Origin: SAR116 cluster bacterium MED-G06
GTDB lineage: Bacteria > Pseudomonadota > Alphaproteobacteria > Puniceispirillales > Puniceispirillaceae
Assembly (NCBI GenBank): GCA_002457745.1
Contig: NTKV01000009.1
Coordinates: forward strand, 1 to 32,790
Direction of reading: 5' to 3'
Length of the DNA: 32,790 bases
The position numbers and the translations under genes were made by a program. Each line of letters begins with the position of its first letter. Within the stretch, counting starts at the first letter, position 1. The notes under the pieces are model-generated. The model saw only the letters and a program-made list of their open reading frames with translations, searched no databases and was not told the DNA's origin. Positions 1 through 8,575 of the stretch are shown piece by piece.

Positions 1-1128
<1,128 letters not shown>

Positions 1129-1137
1129 GGCCTTACG

Positions 1138-1848
1138 CTAACCGGCAAACCGCGCCAGAAACCTGTTCAGAATGGCCGTCACCTCATCCGGTGTCTCCAG
1201 CGGCGACAGATGCCCGATGCCATCGAGGATCACCAGCTCGGACTGCGGCGCCAGCGCCGCCATTTCCTCGGAAATCCGTGGCGGTGTCAGCGTGTCAAGG
1301 CTGCCACACAGGATCAGGGCCGGCACAGTCAGGCCGCGAAGCGTGTCCGACTGGTCGCGCCGCCCCAGAATGGCGCGTTGCTGCAGGACAAAATTCTCGC
1401 GCCCGACCTCCTCTGCCATGGCGATGATGCGCGCCACAAGCACCTCGTTCTCCAGTGCCGCCGGCGACAGGAAACTTTTCATCAGATGCCGTGTGACACC
1501 CCGAAACCTGTCGCTTTCTGCCATCTTGATGGTGGCCTCGCGCTGTTCACGCTTCTCTGGCGTGTCCTCGCGATAGGCGGTGTTGAGCAGGGCGACGCCG
1601 GCCATCCGGTCCGGGGCAAGACGCGCCATCTCAAGCGCGATATAGCCCCCCATCGACAGGCCGACAGGCACCAGCGGCCCCTCGGCAAGCGCCAGCGCGG
1701 CTTCGGCCATCGCGGTCACGCTGTCGCGGCCGGTGGTTGCGGCGATATATGGCGCGACCGGATAGGCAAGATCACGAAGCTGGGACGTGAACAGATCGGA
1801 CGTCAACACCAGTCCGGGAATGAAAATGGGGGTTGGAATCTGGTCCAT
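1138..1848 (-). CDS. alpha/beta hydrolase
   Basis: Nucleophile elbow GLSMGG, C-terminal LCGSLDTLTPP and DGIGHLSPLETPDEV typical of alpha/beta hydrolases. Confidence 0.85.
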   Translation of the reverse strand: MDQIPTPIFIPGLVLTSDLFTSQLRDLAYPVAPYIAATTGRDSVTAMAEAALALAEGPLVPVGLSMGGYIALEMARLAPDRMAGVALLNTAYREDTPEKREQREATIKMAESDRFRGVTRHLMKSFLSPAALENEVLVARIIAMAEEVGRENFVLQQRAILGRRDQSDTLRGLTVPALILCGSLDTLTPPRISEEMAALAPQSELVILDGIGHLSPLETPDEVTAILNRFLARFAG

Positions 1849-1892
1849 ATGCGCGAAATCCGGGCAATGCAGCGTCAGGAGGCGAAGTTGGA

Positions 1893-1921
1893 TTGACCTT
1901 TGGGCATTAAGTCTGTATCAC
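1893..1921 (+). promoter_or_regulatory. Candidate sigma70-type promoter for the DEAD-box helicase gene
   Basis: TTGACC (1893-1898), 17-nt spacer, TATCAC (1916-1921), in the divergent intergenic region upstream of the helicase gene. Confidence 0.5.
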
Positions 1922-2043
1922 CTCGATCTAGCATTGCCCAGCGTAAATCGCCGATCCACAGACCCGCCACGAAAGACGGACGTGAAAATCGAGAGGCAGA
2001 ACCCCGTGCACAATGTCACTCACCTTTGCAAAGGACGTAACTG

Positions 2044-3429
2044 GTGAATTTTTCTGAACTTGGCCTGTGCGATGAGCTCAGCCAGGCGGTAGCCGATCTG
2101 GGCTACACCGCCCCCACTCCGATCCAGGAAAAATCGATCCCCTATGTATTGATGGGACGCGATATTCTGGGCTCGGCGCAGACAGGCACAGGCAAGACTG
2201 CCTCCTTTACCCTGCCGATGATCGAAATTCTGGCATCCGGCCGCGCCAAGGCGCGCCTGCCACGTTCACTGATCCTGGCACCCACCCGAGAGCTGGCCGC
2301 ACAGGTGGCCGACTCCTTCGAGAAATTCAGCACCTATCACAAGCTGTCCATGGCGCTGCTGATCGGGGGCGTCAGTTTTGCTGACCAGAACGCCGCCCTC
2401 AGCAAGGGTGTGGATGTTCTGATTGCCACCCCCGGCCGCCTTCTCGACCATTTCGAGCGTGGCAAGGTGCTGCTGACCGATGTGAAGGTTCTTGTGATCG
2501 ACGAGGCGGACCGCATGCTGGACATGGGCTTCATCCCCGATGTCGAGCGTATTGTCGGGCTTCTGCCACCGCTGCGCCAGACACTGTTCTTCTCGGCCAC
2601 CCTGTCGGACGACATCAAGAAGCTGTCCGACAAATTCGTCTCCAACCCGAAGGTCATCGAGGTGGCGCCGCCGGCAAGCACCGCCGACACGGTTGCACAG
2701 CACCTGACCTGGACCACACCGAAGAGCAAGCGCGAAGCACTGCGCTCGCTGCTGCAAAGCGAAGATGTGAAGAACGCTGTGATTTTCTGCAATCGCAAGC
2801 GGGACATCAGCACCCTGGTCACCTCATTGAAACGCCACGACTTCAGCGCTGTTGCCCTCCATGGCGACATGACCCAGTCGGCCCGTCTTGAGGCATTACA
2901 GAGTTTCAAGAATGGTGAAGTGCCGCTGATGATCGCCTCTGACGTGGCGGCGCGCGGTCTTGATATTGCCGGCCTCAGCCATGTCTTCAATTTCGACGTC
3001 CCGTCGAACGCCGAGGATTATGTGCACCGCATCGGACGCACCGGCCGCGCCGGCAAGTCCGGGCGTGCCTTCACCATCGCAGCTGGCGACGATGACCGCA
3101 AATATGTCTCCGCCATCGAAAAGCTGATCGGCAAAGCCATCCCGCTGACCGATGGGGACACGGCACCGGCGAAGACCAGCGCTGCCAGGTCCGAAAAACC
3201 ATCCGGCAAAGCCTCAAAGTCTGCCAGTGGCACAGCCTCAAAATCAGCCAGTGGCAGCGCCACAAAATCATCCAGCGACGAGACCGCAAAGAAGGCCGAA
3301 AATGGCCGTGGTCGCGGAAAGTCGCGCAAGTCATCCGAAGCGCATCCGGGTGAACTGGCACCGCCGCCAGACTGCAAGGGCAACACCCTGCACGACACCG
3401 GTCATGTGCCGGCGTTCCTGCTGCGCTAG
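2044..3429 (+). CDS. DEAD/DEAH-box RNA helicase
   Basis: Q motif (PTPIQEKSIP), AQTGTGKT, PTRELAAQ, DEAD (VIDEADRMLDMGF), SAT, HRIGRTGRAG. GTG start; low-complexity Ser/Ala/Lys tail. Confidence 0.93.
   Translation: MNFSELGLCDELSQAVADLGYTAPTPIQEKSIPYVLMGRDILGSAQTGTGKTASFTLPMIEILASGRAKARLPRSLILAPTRELAAQVADSFEKFSTYHKLSMALLIGGVSFADQNAALSKGVDVLIATPGRLLDHFERGKVLLTDVKVLVIDEADRMLDMGFIPDVERIVGLLPPLRQTLFFSATLSDDIKKLSDKFVSNPKVIEVAPPASTADTVAQHLTWTTPKSKREALRSLLQSEDVKNAVIFCNRKRDISTLVTSLKRHDFSAVALHGDMTQSARLEALQSFKNGEVPLMIASDVAARGLDIAGLSHVFNFDVPSNAEDYVHRIGRTGRAGKSGRAFTIAAGDDDRKYVSAIEKLIGKAIPLTDGDTAPAKTSAARSEKPSGKASKSASGTASKSASGSATKSSSDETAKKAENGRGRGKSRKSSEAHPGELAPPPDCKGNTLHDTGHVPAFLLR
3211..3282 (+). repeat. 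Three imperfect 24-bp tandem repeats in the helicase tail (ASKSASGT-like octapeptides)
   Basis: GCCTCAAAGTCTGCCAGTGGCACA / GCCTCAAAATCAGCCAGTGGCAGC / GCCACAAAATCATCCAGCGACGAG. Confidence 0.8.
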
Positions 3430-3455
3430 CCTGTGCTTCTACCCTGTCGCAGGCG

Positions 3456-6029
3456 CTACAGCGCCTTGCCGACAACCTCTTTCAGGTCATTTGACTGGGC
3501 CCCGGCGCTGATCCGGTTCAGCGCGGAGCGCATCCGCTCCCGGCGCGCTGCGTCATAGGCCGCCATGCGGGTCATTGGCAGCGCCATACGGGCGGCAATC
3601 TGCGGATTGCGTGAATCAATCTCGACCAGCCGGTCGGCCATATAGTCGTAGCCCGACCCGTCTGCCGCATGGAATCGCGGCGTATTGCCCATCATGAACG
3701 CGCCAAGCACCGCGCGAAGCTTGTTCGGATTCTTCGGATCGAACTCAGGATGCCGCATCAACGTATCAAGCCGGTCGATGCTGCCGCCAACCGACGACAT
3801 CGATTCCATCTGGAACCATTTCTCCATCACCAGGGCATTGCCCTTCCAGCGGTCGTGGAACGCCGCCAGCGCCCGGACCCTTGCGTCATCCTCGCAGTGG
3901 ATCAGCGCCCTCAGCGCCCCCTGCGAGATCGTCATGTTCTGATCCATCACCATGGCCTCGGCAGCGGCCAGCGCCGCGCTGTCATCCGCCGCCACACCAA
4001 GCTCGACAAACTGCATCAACAGGGCCCGGCCACCGGCGCTGCCAGCCATATCCCCACGTGCATCCAGCGCTGCGGCGATGGTGGGCGCGAGCGCGGCACC
4101 AAGCGCCGCCATCAGCCCACGTCGGGCGGTAAACAACGCCACCGGATCAGCAGGCATACGTGCCGCCTCAAGCACCGCCAGTCCCGGAAGCCGCAGCGCC
4201 CCAGCCTTGAATTCGTCAAGCAGGCTGTCATCCTGAAGAAGAGTGTCGAACCCGCCAGCCAATGCCGCAACAGAGGCATCGTCGCCAGCTGCCAGTGACA
4301 GGATCGCATCGGTGGCCAGAATCTGTGCTGAATCCCAGCGGTTGAACAGGTCGCTGTCATGCGCCACCAGATGCAGCCTCTCCGCCGCATCCAGATCATC
4401 ACTCAACCGCACCGGCGCGGAGAAGCCGCGAAGCACGCTTGGCGTGGCCTGTGCAGGCATTCCGGCGCCCTCCTCGGCATGAAAGCGGTACTTCGCCTCG
4501 GCACCCTCAAACAGCACAACATGCTCGTCACGCGCCTCGTTATCACCGTCCAGGCGAAGGCGCACCGGGGCACCGTCAGCTCCGACAAAGCCAAGCCTGA
4601 CAGGAATGGCAAGCGGGTCACGCGGGGTGCCGGCTGCCGTCTCGGGAATCTCCTGACGAAGCGCCAGCGTCACACCGCTGTCATCTGCCGAGCGCTGCAT
4701 CTCCAGCCGCGGGGTGCCGGCCTGGCTGTACCAGCCATGGAAGGCCGACATGTCACGGCCGTTGGCATCTGCCATCGCGGCGACAAAGTCATCACAGGTC
4801 ACAGCAGTGCCGTCATGCCGCTCGAAATACAGGTCCATGCCGCGACGGAAGCCATCCCGCCCAAGATACCCCGCCATCATACGGATCACCTCGGCGCCCT
4901 TTTCATAGACGGTCGGGGTGTAGAAATTGTTGATTTCACTGTAGGATTCAGGACGGATCGGATGAGATGTCGGGCTGCTGTCCTCAGGGAACTGGGCGGC
5001 ACGGAGAAGGCTGACATCACCGGCACGCTGGACGCCTTCATCATGCATGTCGGCCGAAAAGCACTGGTCGCGATAGACCGTCAGCCCTTCTTTCAGGGTC
5101 AGCTGGAACCAGTCACGGCAGGTCACCCTGTTGCCGGTCCAGTTGTGGAAATATTCATGCGCGACAATGGATTCGACGCGGTCCAGATCCTCGTCTGTGG
5201 CCGTTGACGGATCGGCCAGCACGAATTTGCTGTTGAAGATGTTGAGGCCCTTGTTCTCCATCGCGCCCATATTGAAATGGCTGACGGCAACGATCTGGAA
5301 CAGGTCGAGATCATATTCCAGCCCATATGTGTCCTCATCCCACTTCATCGACTTCTTCAGCGAGTCCATGGCGTGACCTGTCAGCTCCAGATTGCCCTTC
5401 TCGACATAGATATGAAGATCGACGGCGCGGCCTGACGCGGTGGTGAACCTGTCAGCCGCAAGGTCAAGGTCACCGACAACACAGGCAAACAGGTAGCTTG
5501 GCTTGGGGTGCGGGTCATGCCACAGCGCAAAATGCCGGTCCCCGTCAAGTTCGCCGGTCTCGACAAGATTGCCGTTCGAGAGCAGCTGCGGGAACCGGCG
5601 GTCTGCCTCGATCCGCACGGTGAAGACAGTCATCACATCCGGCCGGTCAGGGAAGAAACCGATCCTGCGGAAGCCCTCAGGCTCGCATTGCGTGCAATAC
5701 ATGCCGCCGGACAGATACAGTCCCTCGAGCGCGGTGTTGGTCTCGGGGTGGCATTCCGCGCGGATGCTGACAACACAGCGCTCCGGCAGCCCTTCAAAAC
5801 TCAGACCCTCGGCGCTGACCGGCCAGTCAGCTTCGTCAAGGATGCGGCCATCAAGGCTGATTTCATGAAGCGTCAGGTCGCGTCCGTTCAGAACGAACGG
5901 TGCCTCACCGGTGCGCACAAGCGCCAGCGTCGTGGTGACATAGGTCCGATCATCGAAGATCCGGATATCGAGTTCCGCCGTTGCAACACGGGCGGAAGGC
6001 GGCTGGTAGTCCGAGCGATGTTTCAGCAT
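3456..6029 (-). CDS. pepN: Aminopeptidase N (M1 family)
   Basis: GAMENKGLNIFN, HEYFHNWTGNRVTCRDWFQLTLKEGLTVYRDQCFSAD (HExxH-x18-E-type zinc site), full length. Confidence 0.95.
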   Translation of the reverse strand: MLKHRSDYQPPSARVATAELDIRIFDDRTYVTTTLALVRTGEAPFVLNGRDLTLHEISLDGRILDEADWPVSAEGLSFEGLPERCVVSIRAECHPETNTALEGLYLSGGMYCTQCEPEGFRRIGFFPDRPDVMTVFTVRIEADRRFPQLLSNGNLVETGELDGDRHFALWHDPHPKPSYLFACVVGDLDLAADRFTTASGRAVDLHIYVEKGNLELTGHAMDSLKKSMKWDEDTYGLEYDLDLFQIVAVSHFNMGAMENKGLNIFNSKFVLADPSTATDEDLDRVESIVAHEYFHNWTGNRVTCRDWFQLTLKEGLTVYRDQCFSADMHDEGVQRAGDVSLLRAAQFPEDSSPTSHPIRPESYSEINNFYTPTVYEKGAEVIRMMAGYLGRDGFRRGMDLYFERHDGTAVTCDDFVAAMADANGRDMSAFHGWYSQAGTPRLEMQRSADDSGVTLALRQEIPETAAGTPRDPLAIPVRLGFVGADGAPVRLRLDGDNEARDEHVVLFEGAEAKYRFHAEEGAGMPAQATPSVLRGFSAPVRLSDDLDAAERLHLVAHDSDLFNRWDSAQILATDAILSLAAGDDASVAALAGGFDTLLQDDSLLDEFKAGALRLPGLAVLEAARMPADPVALFTARRGLMAALGAALAPTIAAALDARGDMAGSAGGRALLMQFVELGVAADDSAALAAAEAMVMDQNMTISQGALRALIHCEDDARVRALAAFHDRWKGNALVMEKWFQMESMSSVGGSIDRLDTLMRHPEFDPKNPNKLRAVLGAFMMGNTPRFHAADGSGYDYMADRLVEIDSRNPQIAARMALPMTRMAAYDAARRERMRSALNRISAGAQSNDLKEVVGKAL

Positions 6030-6069
6030 CTGTCAGGCACTCCTGCCCGGCAGACGCGGGCGGTCGGGA

Positions 6070-6477
6070 TCAGCGGTTGTCGCGTGAGGTGGTATAGGCT
6101 TCTTCGCAATGTTTCAGGCAATAGGGCTTGCCCGGAACAATGGTGTCACCACAGAAGGAGAAGCCGTTCAGCTTTGGATCGCCAGACGGCCAGCAGCACT
6201 TGCTCCGCGACCATTGCAGCTTGCGAAGCTCGAGGCGGAGCGGCAGGTTCACCGGTTCGACAGGTGCCTTCGGCTTGGCGGGTTTCTTGGTTTCACTCGT
6301 AGACTTGGAAATTGGCGACGGGCGCTTGGGAAGACCCATACGGTGCGCCTTGCCGGCAATGGCGTTACGCGATACGCCGAGGGCGTCACCTATCTGCGAG
6401 ATCGACAGCCCCTGATCCCAGAGCTTGCGCAGTTCGGCAAGTCGCTCTTCGGTCCAGGCATTGGCGGTATCGGTCAT
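6070..6477 (-). CDS. gcrA: GcrA cell cycle regulator
   Basis: WTEERLAELRKLWDQGLSISQIGDALGVSRNAIAGKAHRMGLPKRPSPI; start set at the internal MTDTANAW rather than the ORF start at 6570. Confidence 0.92.
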   Translation of the reverse strand: MTDTANAWTEERLAELRKLWDQGLSISQIGDALGVSRNAIAGKAHRMGLPKRPSPISKSTSETKKPAKPKAPVEPVNLPLRLELRKLQWSRSKCCWPSGDPKLNGFSFCGDTIVPGKPYCLKHCEEAYTTSRDNR

Positions 6478-6588
6478 TGCATCCTCACTTCCCTGCGCCT
6501 CATATGTCGGTGAAGTCTGCGGCGCGGTGCAACAGATATACTCACGCGGCCGCGCAAACTCAATTGCCAAATGGCCGCGATACCGGCA

Positions 6589-7416
6589 CTACAGCGCGCC
6601 GATGAAGCCACCGATCAGGTCGATCTGACAATCCAGCATATGTCGGCCATAATGCGTCACCAGGCCTCGGGCCTCGGCGGCGGCCAGCCATTCGGTGCGC
6701 GCGGGCACCATAATGATCTCGGCAATCACCGTGTCGGCCCCTGCGGCATCCAGCGCGATGGGAAGGGCATCCCCCTGATGAAGACCGAGGCTGGTGGTGT
6801 TGACGATCAAATCGACACCGCTGCCATCATGGCCGGTGGCAACCTCAGCCTGGTGATGTCCCCCGACCTCGGCAAGTGCGGCAACAATGGCAGCAGCCTT
6901 GTCAGGTGTCCTGTTCAGAATGCGAAGACGGCCAACCCCGGCGGTGCACAGCGCCAGCGCGATCGCCCGTGCCGCGCCGCCTGCCCCCAGCATCAGAATA
7001 TCCATGCCGGCAGGGTCATGGCCCTGCTGGCGCAGGCCGGCGACGAACCCGGCACCATCAAAATTATCGCCATGCATACTGCCGTCAGGCTCAAACCGTA
7101 TGGCGTTGACCGCACCGGTCAGCTTCGCCTCCGGGCCAAGGCTGTCGCACAGTTCGGCGATTGCCATCTTGTGCGGGATGGTGACAGCCATACCCTGGAA
7201 ATTGGCCATACCGCGCAGCGCGGTCACCATATCCTCCAGCGCTGCCGGCGGCACATCCATCGGCACCATCACCCGGTCCAGACCATGTTCGGCGAACAGG
7301 CGGTTGAACACCATCGGCGCCCTTACATGGTCAGCCGGATGCGCAATCGTCGCAAAAACCTGACTGGTACCTGTCACCCAGGGCATGTCCCCGCGATCAT
7401 CAGTCATCATTCGCAT
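6589..7416 (-). CDS. Shikimate dehydrogenase family protein (divergent)
   Basis: VTIPHK catalytic Lys motif, GDNFDG, GAGGAARAIALAL NADP fold, NTTSLGL. The canonical N-terminal shikimate-binding SxS motif is not evident (IAHPADHVRAPMVFN). Confidence 0.82.
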   Translation of the reverse strand: MRMMTDDRGDMPWVTGTSQVFATIAHPADHVRAPMVFNRLFAEHGLDRVMVPMDVPPAALEDMVTALRGMANFQGMAVTIPHKMAIAELCDSLGPEAKLTGAVNAIRFEPDGSMHGDNFDGAGFVAGLRQQGHDPAGMDILMLGAGGAARAIALALCTAGVGRLRILNRTPDKAAAIVAALAEVGGHHQAEVATGHDGSGVDLIVNTTSLGLHQGDALPIALDAAGADTVIAEIIMVPARTEWLAAAEARGLVTHYGRHMLDCQIDLIGGFIGAL

Positions 7417-7557
7417 CTTTCATTCCAGAGACAGCCCGCAGGCAGCCAGATGGCGAAACCTCGCCGGCGAAATGCGGCGCAGTGGCCACAAAAGTTCGTG
7501 AAATGGTCACGGCCCTGTCACCATTGTGCCGTTTTCCGAGGCCAGAAAGACCCTCGG

Positions 7558-7605
7558 CACCGGTACACAGGACCGGACCACCCACCGCAGGTCAGTGTAC
7601 CGGTG
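7558..7605. repeat. 11-bp perfect inverted repeat CACCGGTACAC / GTGTACCGGTG, 26-nt spacer
   Basis: Arms 7558-7568 and 7595-7605, about 70 bp upstream of the EF-hand gene. Confidence 0.85.
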
Positions 7606-7676
7606 TCACGACAGGTTTCAACCTTCACCACAGCCACCAACCGGGCCAAAGCCACTAACCGAAAGGAACACATAAA

Positions 7677-8105
7677 ATGAAAACACTCAGCAAGACCATG
7701 GTGATCGCCAGCGGGCTGGCACTGTCCGGCCTGATTGTCGCCAGCCTCGCGGTCGCCGGAAATAGCGGGGGCCATCACAAGAAGCACCGCATGTTCAACG
7801 CTGCCACCATCGACAGCAATGGCGATGGTGCCTTGAGCAAGGACGAGGTTCTTGCCCATAACAGGATCCACTTTGACAGGATCGACCGTGATCGCGACGG
7901 CGTGATCAGCACCGATGAATTCAGCGCCAGACTGGTTACGATGTTCACCCGCATGGATGCCAATTCGGACGGGCTTCTGCAGGGTGAAGAACTGCCGCGC
8001 CGTATGGGCAAGCCTGGCCATGGACACAGACATGGTTACGGCCAAGGCCACAACAAGTCCCCGCACAGCGGGACCGGTACCGGCACCTCCCGAGGCACCT
8101 CCTGA
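7677..8105 (+). CDS. Secreted/periplasmic EF-hand domain protein with His-rich tail
   Basis: N-terminal signal-like segment; EF-hand loops DSNGDGALSKDE, DRDRDGVISTDE, DANSDGLLQGEE; tail HGHRHGYGQGH. Upstream GAAAGGAAC can act as RBS. Confidence 0.85.
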   Translation: MKTLSKTMVIASGLALSGLIVASLAVAGNSGGHHKKHRMFNAATIDSNGDGALSKDEVLAHNRIHFDRIDRDRDGVISTDEFSARLVTMFTRMDANSDGLLQGEELPRRMGKPGHGHRHGYGQGHNKSPHSGTGTGTSRGTS

Positions 8106-8134
8106 CGGTTTGGTTCGATGTATGACAGAGGCCC

Positions 8135-8155
8135 GGGCGGCTCAGGGCCGCCCGC
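8135..8155. terminator. Hairpin between convergent genes, possible terminator without T-tract
   Basis: CGGGCGGC TCAGG GCCGCCCG perfect 8-bp stem between the EF-hand gene and msrB. Confidence 0.4.
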
Positions 8156-8161
8156 ATGGCC

Positions 8162-8575
8162 CTAGACGTCTTCGGGCGCGCCGTCTCCGGAGAAGGACAG
8201 CGACGCCGAATTGATGCAATAGCGCAGTCCCGTTGGCTGTGGTCCATCTGGAAAGACATGGCCAAGATGCGAATCGCAGCGGTTGCAATGCACCTCGGTG
8301 CGGCGCATGAACATGCTGTTGTCCTCGGTCTCGCCAACCGCGTCATTGCCAAGCGTGTCGTAGAAGCTTGGCCAGCCGCTTCCTGAATTGAACTTTGTCC
8401 CTGACGAGAACAGCTCCTCACCGCAGCATACGCAGTGATAGACACCATCCTCGTAATGCTTGTCCAGCGCACCGGTGAAAGCGCGTTCGGTGCCATGCTC
8501 GCGCGTCACGTGATATTGCTCGGCTGTCAGCTGGGCGCGCCATTCCGCTTCCGTCTTGATCACCTTTCCGCTCAT
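8162..8575 (-). CDS. msrB: Peptide-methionine (R)-S-oxide reductase MsrB
   Basis: CVCCGEELFSSGTKFNSGSGWPSFYD, HCNRCDSHLGHVFPDGP, RYCINSASL. Confidence 0.95.
   Translation of the reverse strand: MSGKVIKTEAEWRAQLTAEQYHVTREHGTERAFTGALDKHYEDGVYHCVCCGEELFSSGTKFNSGSGWPSFYDTLGNDAVGETEDNSMFMRRTEVHCNRCDSHLGHVFPDGPQPTGLRYCINSASLSFSGDGAPEDV

Noticed and set aside
3451-3466. AGGCGC-TACA-GCGCCT hairpin between the helicase gene and pepN
   Set aside because: Short, overlaps the pepN end, no T-tract; too weak to call as a terminator.
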